64,000 nt of DNA from Candidatus Poribacteria bacterium (GTDB taxonomy: Bacteria; Poribacteria; WGA-4E; WGA-3G): positions 1 through 64,000 of the forward strand of contig JAAXHL010000016.1 of the NCBI GenBank assembly GCA_012270865.1, written 5' to 3'. This document shows, in pieces, positions 20,022-28,489 of this stretch; the first letter of the stretch is position 1, and each line of letters starts with the position of its first letter. The notes under the pieces are model-generated. The model was given only the letters and a program-made list of their open reading frames with translations, did not search any database and was not told the DNA's origin. A program made the translations under genes and the position numbers.

Positions 20022-20030
20022 AAACTAATA

Positions 20031-21128
20031 ATGCGGATTCTTTACGTCATTGACTCCATGACAAAAGACGGTGCTGAATCGCAGCTGCTCAAGACTTTAG
20101 TCCAGTTGCCATCCGATCGGTATGAGGTATCCGTCGTGTTGAGCCGTGCCGAAGGTGAACGCGCCGGAGAGCTCGCGTCGATACCGTGTGTCCAAGAAGT
20201 TATCACCCTCACATCTGAAAATAGACGCAGGCATTTGCTGGAAAAAGCGTTCGCGCTCGCTAGCGTTGTAAAGGCGACCAAACCTGACATTGTGCATAGT
20301 TGGTTATGGTATTCCAATTTCCTCTGTGGACTCTCCCGAAAAATTGGCTTCTGGCGACGGATCCCGTTTGTCGCCTCGCAACGGGGTGATTACCACGCAC
20401 GGTACGGCAAGTTTCGGCTCTGGTTGACCGAAAAACTTATCTACAATACTGCTGGCATCCTACTGACAAACGCGGAACCGATTCAACGTTATCTCTGTCA
20501 GCGATACACCGACAAAAAAATTTATAGCATCCCCAATTTGTTGGAATTACCGACGAAGGTATGGCAGCAGCATCGGAGATCTAAGACTGAGGAGAAGTTA
20601 ATCGTTTCTGTCGGACGCTTCGCACCCGAAAAGGGACATCGGTACCTGATAATGGCATTAAACTTGCTGAAGCAGCAAGACATTGCGTGGCGATGTACGT
20701 TTCTCGGTGAAGGTGAACTTGAAGCGGAACTCCGATCGCTCGTTGAAGAATATGAGCTTTCATCACAGATAGCATTCCCCGGTTTTTGTGAGGACGTTTT
20801 TTCCGTGCTTTTGACAGCGGATGTTTTCGTGCTGCCATCGCTCCATGAGAGTTCACCGAATGCGTTGATTGAGGCGATGGCAGTCGGAATGCCGTGCGTT
20901 GCATCAGATGTCGGCGGCATCGTTGATCTGATTGAAGACGAGGAGAATGGTCTCCGAGTACTGCCAGAGGATCCTGAGGCGTTGGCATCGGCACTTCATC
21001 GGATATTGATGGATTCCGATTTTGCAACGGCGTTGGGTCAAAACGCACGAGCAACGATTCGGCAGAAATTCGACAGTACAAAATCTATGCAAAGACTGGA
21101 AGCGATTTATCAGCAATTAATCGAATGA
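20031..21128 (+). CDS. GT4-family glycosyltransferase
   Basis: A 365-residue GT-B glycosyltransferase, probably cytoplasmic and using a nucleotide sugar. The N-terminal Rossmann half opens MRILYVIDSM with GGA-like DGAESQ. The C-terminal half has SVGRFAPEKGH (about residue 190), the sugar-nucleotide site with the E-x7-E pattern in HESSPNALIEAMA (about residue 270), and SDVGGI. The ATG at 20031 is chosen because it begins the Rossmann strand; the upstream in-frame ATG at 19950 lies in repeat sequence. It is close to the GT39-like gene and a methyltransferase, pointing to glycan assembly. Donor and acceptor cannot be read from sequence. Confidence 0.88.
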   Translation: MRILYVIDSMTKDGAESQLLKTLVQLPSDRYEVSVVLSRAEGERAGELASIPCVQEVITLTSENRRRHLLEKAFALASVVKATKPDIVHSWLWYSNFLCGLSRKIGFWRRIPFVASQRGDYHARYGKFRLWLTEKLIYNTAGILLTNAEPIQRYLCQRYTDKKIYSIPNLLELPTKVWQQHRRSKTEEKLIVSVGRFAPEKGHRYLIMALNLLKQQDIAWRCTFLGEGELEAELRSLVEEYELSSQIAFPGFCEDVFSVLLTADVFVLPSLHESSPNALIEAMAVGMPCVASDVGGIVDLIEDEENGLRVLPEDPEALASALHRILMDSDFATALGQNARATIRQKFDSTKSMQRLEAIYQQLIE

Positions 21129-21370
21129 TCTGGCTTTCTACCCGCATTACCCAAAACCGTAGTCCCAAGCAACGCGCTGGGACGGATATACGTTGAGGTG
21201 CGTGTTAGTACAACTCGCCTTATCGAACCGCAAGGAAAGTTTTAAAAATGATTTGGCTTTCTATCGGTATTACCCAAAACTGTAGTCCCAAGCAACGCGC
21301 CGGGACGGATATACGTTGAGGTGCGTGTTAGCACAACTTGCCTTATCGAACCGCAAGGAAAATTTAAAAA
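21125..21370 (+). repeat. Tandem 123-bp leader repeat with SD-like end
   Basis: Two copies of a 123-bp unit lie head to tail (21125-21247 and 21248-21370), about 92% alike by eye. Each contains a GTCCCA...TGGGAC hairpin, GGATATACG, GTGTTAG and ends ATCGAACCGCAAGGAAA followed by an A/T run and a start codon: an ATG that opens only a 23-codon stub after copy 1, and the TTG of the methyltransferase after copy 2. The AAGG core works as its Shine-Dalgarno. A related minus-strand copy precedes the CHAD gene (57769-57860) and a diverged one lies at 50364-50440. Confidence 0.75.
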
Positions 21371-22054
21371 TTGACAAAGTGGCATTCTGCCTATATTCGG
21401 AACGCTTACCGCGAACTCAAACGCGGTACAACGCGACAAAGACTTGATGTCCTGAACATTAACGCCACCGGTAAAAAGGTGTTGGATGTCGGATGCGGAC
21501 CAGGGAATCTGCTTGTTGCACTCGCTGCCGATGTCCCAGAACTCCTCATCGGGGTAGATATAGATGAGGTATTCTTGGTGTCTGGACGTTCCGAAATCGA
21601 AAATTTGATAGAACAGCCTCCCGTAACGCCCACCTTGCTCCGCGCTTCACTACCGACTTTGCCGTTCGCAGACGAAACCTTTGATCTCGTCACCTGTTTT
21701 CTCGTCATGCCACATGTCCCCGATGATAAGGTCGCCTTGACGGAGCTTGCGCGCGTTCTGAAACCGAGTGGTACGCTTGCTATCTCTGGACACGGTTTCG
21801 GGTTTCCACTCCGCTATCTCAAACGTTTCAGGCTGAAACCGTTGCAGATGTATCCCGCGAGTCTGATATATAAATGCACTGGGAAAAAGTGGATCCGAAA
21901 CACGCTCCAGCGTGACAAGAAGATTTGCGCTATCCTCAAGAGTATCGGCGTTGTGCCAGAGGTGCAGCACTACAATCAAAAGGTCCTTGGGTGCATCTCG
22001 ACTTACTGGATTAAAGCCACCAAAAGTGAGATGAGTCCTAAGGCGATACAGTAA
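21371..22054 (+). CDS. Class I SAM-dependent methyltransferase
   Basis: A 227-residue methyltransferase with motif I LDVGCGPGNLL (about 37-47), an acidic motif II (GVDIDE, about 60) and a post-motif region PFADETFDLVTC (about 98). The family (Methyltransf_11/UbiE-like) acts on many small molecules; substrate unknown. The TTG start is used because AAGGAAAA of the leader repeat stands 8-10 bases upstream and no closer ATG exists. Its 3' end overlaps the convergent uppP gene by 52 bases. Neighbours in glycan and lipid-carrier metabolism suggest a cell-envelope or quinone-type substrate, but that is inference. Confidence 0.8.
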   Translation: MTKWHSAYIRNAYRELKRGTTRQRLDVLNINATGKKVLDVGCGPGNLLVALAADVPELLIGVDIDEVFLVSGRSEIENLIEQPPVTPTLLRASLPTLPFADETFDLVTCFLVMPHVPDDKVALTELARVLKPSGTLAISGHGFGFPLRYLKRFRLKPLQMYPASLIYKCTGKKWIRNTLQRDKKICAILKSIGVVPEVQHYNQKVLGCISTYWIKATKSEMSPKAIQ

Positions 22055-22842
22055 TAGGAAAACAGCGAGAATTTGCCCCGGTTTAGCACGACTAATAGAA
22101 ACCGAAGCGCGACGTAACCGACGATGAACGCGGCGAGCATCCCGGCACCGACAGTATAAAAGGGTATGGTAGTTTCTTCGATGTCCCGGATCTTCAGCAC
22201 AACGGCACCGAGTATGGCGGGTATTGAGAGCAGGAAAGAGTATTCTGCTGCCGTTTTTGCTGGAATTCCAAAGAATAGTGCCAGCGAGATTGTCGTGCCG
22301 GAACGCGAGATACCGGGCGTGATTGCACATCCCTGGGCGATCCCGATAAGTGGTGCGTGCCACGTTCTCAGTTTTCCGGTCGGTGTATCGGCGTTATTCA
22401 CCTCCTGTTTACGGAGGCGAGGCAGCTGTAGAATAATTCCTGTGAGAATTAACATGACGCTTACAAGGCGTACTTCATGAAAAAAAGACTCCAATTCTGT
22501 CTTGAATAGTACCGCGATAACACCTGTCGGAATGGAACCGAGCAGTATCAGCCATACAAACCTGAGTTCCGTTGATGTGTTGAAGGTTGATACCGGTTTC
22601 CGCCAGAATTGGGTATCTGTGAGGGTAGATAATCCACCCATCGCTAGTTTCCATATTGCATCACGATAGACGACGAGGACAGCCGCTAACGTCCCGACGT
22701 GGAGCATCACATCGAAAAAGACGAGCGGCTCCTTCAGACCGAGGAACGTCTGCGCTAAAACGAGGTGTCCTGAGCTGCTGATAGGTAGGAATTCGGTAAG
22801 ACCTTGTAAAATTCCGAGAAGAATCGCTTCAAGAAATGTCAT
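22003..22842 (-). CDS. uppP: Undecaprenyl-diphosphatase
   Basis: A 279-residue integral membrane phosphatase (BacA/UppP family) that recycles undecaprenyl diphosphate to the monophosphate carrier used for peptidoglycan and other glycans. Motif 1 EFLPISSSGH lies at 17-26 and motif 2 GISRSGTT at about 182-189, both with the catalytic Glu, Ser and Arg residues of the family. About eight hydrophobic segments are seen, as expected. The gene ends inside the convergent methyltransferase gene. Upstream, 22865-22876 is a perfect TGCGAATTCGCA palindrome in the divergent promoter region shared with the ATPase gene. Confidence 0.95.
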   Translation of the reverse strand: MTFLEAILLGILQGLTEFLPISSSGHLVLAQTFLGLKEPLVFFDVMLHVGTLAAVLVVYRDAIWKLAMGGLSTLTDTQFWRKPVSTFNTSTELRFVWLILLGSIPTGVIAVLFKTELESFFHEVRLVSVMLILTGIILQLPRLRKQEVNNADTPTGKLRTWHAPLIGIAQGCAITPGISRSGTTISLALFFGIPAKTAAEYSFLLSIPAILGAVVLKIRDIEETTIPFYTVGAGMLAAFIVGYVALRFLLVVLNRGKFSLFSYYCIALGLISLLVALIQ

Positions 22843-22915
22843 ATCCTAATTGTAGCACTTTACCTGCGAATTCGCAAGGTCAAATCTTCTTTGTAATTCA
22901 CTGGACATTAATTAT

Positions 22916-22950
22916 ACTTTAGAGTATAATACTTTAGAGTATAATACTTT
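22916..22950 (+). promoter_or_regulatory. Tandem 15-bp repeats carrying TATAAT boxes
   Basis: ACTTTAGAGTATAAT occurs twice in direct tandem (22916-22930, 22931-22945) and is followed by ACTTTGAG. Each unit contains TATAAT, so two overlapping -10 elements or operator sites face the ATPase gene 24-58 bases downstream. A weak -35 (TTGTAA, 22890-22895) lies 16 bases before a further TATACT. Confidence 0.5.
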
Positions 22951-22973
22951 GAGATGCATTTGGAGGAAAATTC

Positions 22974-24362
22974 ATGTTTATTAATCGACATCAAGAATTA
23001 GACGCTTTAGAACAGATGTTCCAATCCGGTGTAGCGGAATTTTTCGTCTTATACGGTAGGCGACGGGTTGGGAAAACCGAGCTGCTCACACAGTTTTGTA
23101 AGGGTAAAAAAAGCATCTACTTTCTCGCCAGTGAATTAAAGACACCAGATCAACTTCGGCAGCTGACTGAAACCTCACGACATGTCATCAGCGATCCGTT
23201 GTTGCAAAGCCTTGTCTTTGATGACTGGGAGTCTGCGTTTATCTATTTTGCGCAACAGGCACAAGAAGAACGGCTCGTTTTGGTGCTTGATGAGTTCCAG
23301 TATCTCTGCGAAGACAGTCCGGCACTCCCGTCCCTGATTCAACGTTTCTGGGACCTACATGGGAAAAACAGCAAGCTTTTCTTAATCCTATGCGGATCAC
23401 AGGTGAGTTTCATGGAGCGGGAGGTGTTGGCGGAACGATCGCCGCTATATGGCAGACGTACCGGGCAACTCCGGTTGATGCCGTTGTCGTACCGTGATAG
23501 CGGTTACTTCTTTTCAGGACAATCGGTAAAAGAGAAGTTAATCCGCTATGGCATCACGGGGGGTATCCCGGCATATCTGAATCAATTAGATACCACACAA
23601 GCGACACTTGAACAACAAATCCAGGACAAGCTGCTCACACCGCAGAGCTACCTGTTCGATGAGGTCAATTTCCTTTTACGTTCGGAACTCAGGGAACCGA
23701 GAACGTATGCAAGTCTGTTGCAGGCGATTGCCGGTGGAGCGACGCGACTCAATGAGATTTCCCAACGGGTCGGGCTTGATCCGACGAACGCCAATAAATA
23801 TCTGAGTGTGCTTAGAGAATTAGGATTAATCAAACGTGAAACACCGGTAACTGAGCGCGCCCCGCAGAAAAGTAGGAAAGGACTTTACAAAATTGCGGAC
23901 AACTATGTGAAGTTCTGGTTCCGGTTTGTGCTACCGAACCGAAGTCTCATCGAATCCGGAAACGTCGATTTGGTATATCAACAGATGATAGCACCGCATT
24001 TATCACAGTATATGGGAGACATCTTTGAAGATATTTGTCGCCAATATGTCGAACGTTACTGGACAGAGAAATTAAAGGTTGCTCCGATACGGGTTGGTGC
24101 GCATTGGGGATCCGATTTTGAAATTGATGTATTGACGGAAAACATTGATGGAAGTCATTGGTTTGGAGAGTGCAAATGGTGGAATGCCCGCGTTGGCGAG
24201 AACGTCCTAAATCGCCTTATTGAAAACGCGGAGAGAGTCCGTGATCAGTGGAAACAGCATCCGAGATATGTTTTGTTTTCTGCTAACGGTTTTACCGAGG
24301 CGCTCCAACAAAGATCAGAGAAAGAAGGTGTGACACTCATTGAGACAGATGATCTGTTTTAG
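22974..24362 (+). CDS. DUF234-type AAA ATPase with nuclease-like C-terminus
   Basis: A 462-residue protein of the ATPase_2 plus DUF234 family, common in archaea and some bacteria. Walker A GRRRVGKT lies at 28-35 and Walker B LVLVLDEFQ at about 103-111. A winged-helix stretch (RLNEISQRVGL and following) lies near 250-290. The C-terminal domain shows SDFEIDVL (about 384) and GECKW (about 400), the D...ExK pattern of the PD-(D/E)XK nuclease fold to which DUF234 has been related. A strong GGAGG stands 7 bases before the ATG. The family's role is unsettled; mobile-element or defence roles have been suggested. It stands alone, with tandem TATAAT repeats in front. Confidence 0.85.
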   Translation: MFINRHQELDALEQMFQSGVAEFFVLYGRRRVGKTELLTQFCKGKKSIYFLASELKTPDQLRQLTETSRHVISDPLLQSLVFDDWESAFIYFAQQAQEERLVLVLDEFQYLCEDSPALPSLIQRFWDLHGKNSKLFLILCGSQVSFMEREVLAERSPLYGRRTGQLRLMPLSYRDSGYFFSGQSVKEKLIRYGITGGIPAYLNQLDTTQATLEQQIQDKLLTPQSYLFDEVNFLLRSELREPRTYASLLQAIAGGATRLNEISQRVGLDPTNANKYLSVLRELGLIKRETPVTERAPQKSRKGLYKIADNYVKFWFRFVLPNRSLIESGNVDLVYQQMIAPHLSQYMGDIFEDICRQYVERYWTEKLKVAPIRVGAHWGSDFEIDVLTENIDGSHWFGECKWWNARVGENVLNRLIENAERVRDQWKQHPRYVLFSANGFTEALQQRSEKEGVTLIETDDLF

Positions 24363-24379
24363 TCTATCTATTGAGTGAA

Positions 24380-25714
24380 CTAATCCGATGCCGACAATTC
24401 TTTAATTTTCCCGACGAGTTCGGCTCTCGGAACGGTGTGCTGTTCTCTGTTCGCGAGGTTTCGGACTACGACTGTTCCCGCTTCGACTTCATCGGAACCG
24501 AGGATGACAGCGTACGGAATACCTTTAGTGTCGGCGTACTTCACCTGTGTGCCGATACGGGTCGGACGGGAATAGACCTCTGTACGGATACCATTTTGGC
24601 GCAGCAATGTGGCGACTTTCAGTGATTCCGGCGCGAGATCCGCATCGAAAACGGTAACTAATACCTCTGTCACTGTTTTACCGACTGTGGATGGAAACAT
24701 ATCAAATTCTTCCATCACGTCGATAATCCGCTCAATACCGAAACTGGTTCCAGTCGCCGGGTGCCCCTGTTTACTGAAACTGCCGATGAGTTCATCGTAT
24801 CTACCGCCGCCGGTGATACTTCCAATTTTCGGTTCCTCAACGACGGTCTCATAGATCGGACCGGTGTAGTATTCCAAGCCGCGTACCATCGCAACGTTTA
24901 CTTTGTAGAATTCCTCTGGAACACCGAGCGTCGTGAGGTAACCGATCAGTTCTTCCAATTCTGCTATACCTTCTCGCGCAATGTCAAAATTGTCGAGTTG
25001 CTCACTGAGTGCGCTCAGGACTGTCTCCGCATCGCCTTCAATCTCAAGGAGTGCGAGCAGTTTTTCGATAACAGGCTCCGGAATCTGGTTTTCTGCTAAT
25101 TCTGCTTTGACCCCTGCTAAACCGATTTTATCGAGTTTATCAATAGAGCGATAAAGTCCACCGAGTTGTTCAGTCGGTACGCCAGCGAATTGCCCGATGC
25201 CGGTGATGAGTTTCCGGTCGTTGATGTTCACCTCGAACTGCTTGAAACCGAGTCGCGTTAGCACCTGATAGACGAGATTGACGTTTTCAGCGTCAGTGAG
25301 CATGCTTTCGCTGCCTACTGTGTCTGCATCGCACTGGAAGAATTGGCGATAGCGTCCCTTCTGTGGACGTTCCGCCCGCCAGACCGGATCAATCTGGTAT
25401 CGCTTAAACGGTTTCGGCAGTTGTGGGTACATCGCAATAACCCGACAGAGCGGCACTGAAAGATCGTATCGGAGGGAGATGTCCTCTTTACCACCGACGT
25501 GTCCTGCCTGATAGATGAGTTTCTCTGCGTCTGGTCCGTATTTGCCTGTGAGTACTTCGGAGAGTTCGAGGGCAGGCGTTTGTAAGGGTTCAAATCCGAA
25601 TTCCTCAAACACCTCACGGATGACATCTATGACATACCGTCTTGGAATCATCTGTTCGGGTAAAATATCTCGCATCCCGCGTGGAACGCGCGGTCTAATG
25701 AATGGGGCTGCCAT
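24380..25714 (-). CDS. hisS: Histidine--tRNA ligase
   Basis: A 444-residue class II aminoacyl-tRNA synthetase that charges tRNA-His. It shows motif 1 around PRGMRDILPEQ (10-20), motif 2 with YQIDPVWRAERPQKGRYRQF (about 110-130), the histidine-binding VRGLEYYTGPIYE (about 270), motif 3 with GTSFGIERI (about 319-327), and a C-terminal alpha/beta anticodon-binding domain from about residue 350. Length and motif set are those of a true HisRS, unlike the paralogue at 26595. TAAGGAG precedes the ATG. It is last of three genes hisZ-hisG-hisS; hisG ends 19 bases upstream. Confidence 0.93.
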   Translation of the reverse strand: MAAPFIRPRVPRGMRDILPEQMIPRRYVIDVIREVFEEFGFEPLQTPALELSEVLTGKYGPDAEKLIYQAGHVGGKEDISLRYDLSVPLCRVIAMYPQLPKPFKRYQIDPVWRAERPQKGRYRQFFQCDADTVGSESMLTDAENVNLVYQVLTRLGFKQFEVNINDRKLITGIGQFAGVPTEQLGGLYRSIDKLDKIGLAGVKAELAENQIPEPVIEKLLALLEIEGDAETVLSALSEQLDNFDIAREGIAELEELIGYLTTLGVPEEFYKVNVAMVRGLEYYTGPIYETVVEEPKIGSITGGGRYDELIGSFSKQGHPATGTSFGIERIIDVMEEFDMFPSTVGKTVTEVLVTVFDADLAPESLKVATLLRQNGIRTEVYSRPTRIGTQVKYADTKGIPYAVILGSDEVEAGTVVVRNLANREQHTVPRAELVGKIKELSASD

Positions 25715-25732
25715 GCGTTTTACTCCTTACAA

Positions 25733-26512
25733 TTATATGTGTCCGGGGAGCGTTTGACTCCGCCGTCTCCGGAGACCTTTTTGTAGTGTTGCCTTAAATT
25801 CTTCAATCTTTTCGGATTTCCAGGGATCCCTGAGTGCTTTCGGGTTGGCGATAAGCGTAGATTCGGATTGGCGTAAGCGTTCAATCTCCTTAAGTGCATT
25901 CGCCTTGATTGTACGCCGTGATGCTGTCGAATTGTCGATGATAGCGTCGGCTTCTTCTGGCGGTTTCCCCTCGGTCGCACCGAAAGAGAGCATAAGGGTG
26001 ATCGGTGATTGGTAACTACCGCGAGTGTTGAGGCGTTTCCACGGTGTTAGAATCGCAGGTGCAATCTTGTTACCCGTCTTTTCGAGGATATATTTCTCAG
26101 CGATATTCAAATATTCGGTAGAAATGAGGATGTCGCTGTCCGCGCGGGTCATCAAATCCTCAAAAGTATTGATGTCTTCGCGTTCTTCGCGAACGGCGAG
26201 GATAATATCAATGTGTCCATATTCGAGTGGCAGTATCTCTTCAACGTCTGAATCTGTCTCTTCAACCCAATCTTGACCCGTAATTCCTAAATCGTAGAAG
26301 TCGTCCATCCCGACATAGACCGGTATCTCTTGTGGACGTGAAATTTTGATCTGAAACTCGTCATTATCACGGAAGGTCGCGCGATAAGACCTGTCAGTTT
26401 CGGTATAACCGTTGAGTTCATAACCGGCACGCTGAAACAGTTCAAGGGTCTCTCCTTGGAGGCTCCCTTTCGGTAAAAGTAGGTTCAGCGTCCGTTGTGA
26501 TTCCGTTTGCAT
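25733..26512 (-). CDS. hisG: ATP phosphoribosyltransferase, short form
   Basis: A 259-residue enzyme for the first step of histidine synthesis, joining ATP and PRPP. The N-terminal LLPKGSLQGETLELF (about 10-24), the VYVGMDDFYDLGITGQDWV segment (67-85) and the PRPP-loop-like ADAIIDNSTASRRTIKAN (about 180-197, usually DIVxTGxT) are visible. It lacks the ~80-residue C-terminal regulatory domain of the long HisG, so it should need HisZ, coded just upstream. Its PRPP loop differs from the common TGxTL form, and it is longer than typical short HisG (~210). AAGGAC precedes the ATG. Confidence 0.88.
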   Translation of the reverse strand: MQTESQRTLNLLLPKGSLQGETLELFQRAGYELNGYTETDRSYRATFRDNDEFQIKISRPQEIPVYVGMDDFYDLGITGQDWVEETDSDVEEILPLEYGHIDIILAVREEREDINTFEDLMTRADSDILISTEYLNIAEKYILEKTGNKIAPAILTPWKRLNTRGSYQSPITLMLSFGATEGKPPEEADAIIDNSTASRRTIKANALKEIERLRQSESTLIANPKALRDPWKSEKIEEFKATLQKGLRRRRSQTLPGHI

Positions 26513-26594
26513 TTTTTCTTGTCCTTTCTCTGATCGAATTTAGATGCCTGAGCGGTAATTACATTTCTTCCAGTTTTCGCCACGCGCGAAACAT

Positions 26595-28034
26595 CTAAAG
26601 GAGCTCGTCAACGGTGACGACTTGCGTGTCGCCGGTTTCCAACTGGATACGGCACATCGGTTCGTCTGCGGTTAAACGGAGTAGGTAATTGTAGTGTGCT
26701 CGGTTGGCATAGTCCTGCTGTTCCTGTAGATTGCGTTCCATCAGATCGACTTCCACGTTCTTACCGTTTCGCCGTAGATTTTCAGCGAGTCGGTACGCCT
26801 CCGAAACCCGTTCTGGTGTATCCACTGCGATGAAATAGTCTTTTCGGTTTTCGTTGCGATTCGCTTTTCCGGTGTCAACATAAGCATCTACAAGGGCATC
26901 AAATTGGAACGCGAACCCTGCCCCCGGTGTCTGCGGTCCTCCAAAAGAGGCGATAAGTCCATCGTATCTCCCGCCACCACAGAGCGGAAGGCGTTTCTCC
27001 GTCAATTCAATCTGAAAAACGGTGCCGGTATAGAAATCGAACCCGCGTGTAATACCGAGATTGATTTCAAAGTCCGTAATATCATAATTTTCCAAGCATT
27101 CACAGAGCGCGAGCAATTCTTGACGCGCCGCTTGTGCGGTATCACCGAGACGTGTCTTCCATGCTGCCATTACGGTGTCCTTATCGCCGTAAATTTTCGA
27201 GACATCTATACAACATTGCGCAATCTCTTCGGAGATGCCGAAGTCGCGATTCCATGAAGTTTTATAAGTCTCTTCAGCGATTATCGGCAGTTTCTCTGTG
27301 TATGCAGCCGCCGTACTTTCACTCAATTCTTGAACATCGGCGGCATCAATTTTGTGAGCACCTCGGTAGTCAGAGCCTTGTGAGCGGCGTAACATATTGA
27401 ATGCGTCTCGGAGCGTCCCGATGTCCCATAGGTGGCTTTCAGCACGCAGGCGAGCGAGGTAATTGATGTCCCAGATGATTTCACCGTGGTCTTTCGTATC
27501 AAGTGCGACCTGTTTGAAAATCTCTCGGAAAACCCCGGTATTGCCGATGCTCAATTTTGTCGCTGAGATTCCGAGTTTTTCAAGGGTTCGGAGCGGAATA
27601 GCGATGATTTCAGCGTCTGCATGTGCGGAAGCCGGTCCGACGAGTTCAACACCCGCCTGTCGGAATTCGCGTTTGACATCCGTTCCGTTGGTAATCGGTT
27701 CCTGTCGGACGCACTGCCCGATGTAGTAGAGTTTATAGGGATAAGGGAGGTTTTTTAGTTCTCCGTTAGCGATGAGTCGGCAGACGGGAGCCGTCAGTTC
27801 CGGTCTTAAGGCGTAGTCCACCCGATCTGATCCGACGAATGTGAACATCTTGTGACGGATCTCTTCGCCGGATTGTGCGGATAGCAGTGCAAAGGACTCG
27901 AAGAGTGGGGTCTGCACCTGTGCGTATCCGTAGGTTTCAAAGGTCTCACGAACGACATTCTCGACGAAATTTCGTTGAACCATCTGCTCTGGTAGAAAAT
28001 CGTTCGTTCCAGCAGGTTTATCAAATTTTTCCAT
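26595..28034 (-). CDS. hisZ: HisS-like ATP phosphoribosyltransferase regulatory subunit
   Basis: A 479-residue HisRS paralogue. It keeps the class II core (PAGTNDFLPEQMVQRN at 7-22, YIGQCVRQEP at about 107, ITRGFDFYTGTVFQ at about 345, GGGRYDGL) and a C-terminal anticodon-like domain. Motif 2 reads VRQEPITNGTDVKREFRQ, not the RxERPQKGRYREF form of active HisRS. HisZ proteins pair with short HisG and give it activity and histidine feedback; hisG follows 82 bases downstream. Many HisZ lack the anticodon-like domain, so its presence is unusual and a second HisRS cannot be fully excluded. The start has no strong Shine-Dalgarno. Confidence 0.75.
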   Translation of the reverse strand: MEKFDKPAGTNDFLPEQMVQRNFVENVVRETFETYGYAQVQTPLFESFALLSAQSGEEIRHKMFTFVGSDRVDYALRPELTAPVCRLIANGELKNLPYPYKLYYIGQCVRQEPITNGTDVKREFRQAGVELVGPASAHADAEIIAIPLRTLEKLGISATKLSIGNTGVFREIFKQVALDTKDHGEIIWDINYLARLRAESHLWDIGTLRDAFNMLRRSQGSDYRGAHKIDAADVQELSESTAAAYTEKLPIIAEETYKTSWNRDFGISEEIAQCCIDVSKIYGDKDTVMAAWKTRLGDTAQAARQELLALCECLENYDITDFEINLGITRGFDFYTGTVFQIELTEKRLPLCGGGRYDGLIASFGGPQTPGAGFAFQFDALVDAYVDTGKANRNENRKDYFIAVDTPERVSEAYRLAENLRRNGKNVEVDLMERNLQEQQDYANRAHYNYLLRLTADEPMCRIQLETGDTQVVTVDELL

Positions 28035-28039
28035 GTTTT

Positions 28040-28489
28040 AGTTCTCAGTTCTCAGTTTGTCTCGCAGTGAGAGTTCTCAGTTAAAAGGGTTTCTGTAACT
28101 ATCTACGCCTGCTTGGTGTGTCCGGCGCAGGATGGATTGTTAGGGACAAACCATATAAAAAGTCAAAAAAAAACCCAGTAAACTTTTTGCTCTTTTTTCG
28201 CGCGTACCGACAACACGGCACGGAGGAGAGCGGTTCGTTTACCAGGGTCCAAACAAGTTAAACTTGCTTCTTATCAAAGATATTTTTTTATTTTACCCTC
28301 ATCCGCTCTACTCGAAGTGGACCGAATGATGGTGATGGATCGTAAATATGTTGATTTTAAGCATATATCCATATCGTTGGTAAGTTGAAACTTCCAATTA
28401 AAAAATCAGTGATTTTAATTTAGTTTAATGATATTATACCGTATGGTTCGGCAAATGTCAAATTTTTTTCAGAAGTAAAAAATAATATC
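28040..28489. other. Divergent intergenic region with CAGTT-type repeat
   Basis: This 450-bp gap lies between the divergent hisZ and membrane-transferase genes. It starts with CAGTT-type repeats (28040-28082, GTTCTCAGTTCTCAG and GAGTTCTCAGTT). A weak CCTGC/GCAGG hairpin follows near 28107-28132. The rest is AT-rich and must hold both promoters; ATATTATACC near 28430 could be a -10 for the plus-strand gene. No reading frame or RNA gene was recognised. Confidence 0.5.

Noticed and set aside
19950..20030. N-terminal extension of the GT4 protein by 27 residues
   Set aside because: It is coded by a CAGTT-type repeat, and the Rossmann strand begins at the later ATG.
21650..22363. 237-codon minus-strand frame across the methyltransferase/uppP overlap
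   Set aside because: It lies out of frame with two well-identified genes and is very Arg/His-rich, as shadow frames here are.
26595..28034. A second active histidyl-tRNA synthetase
   Set aside because: Motif 2 departs from the active form and hisG without a regulatory domain is adjacent, so HisZ fits better, although it keeps the C-terminal domain.
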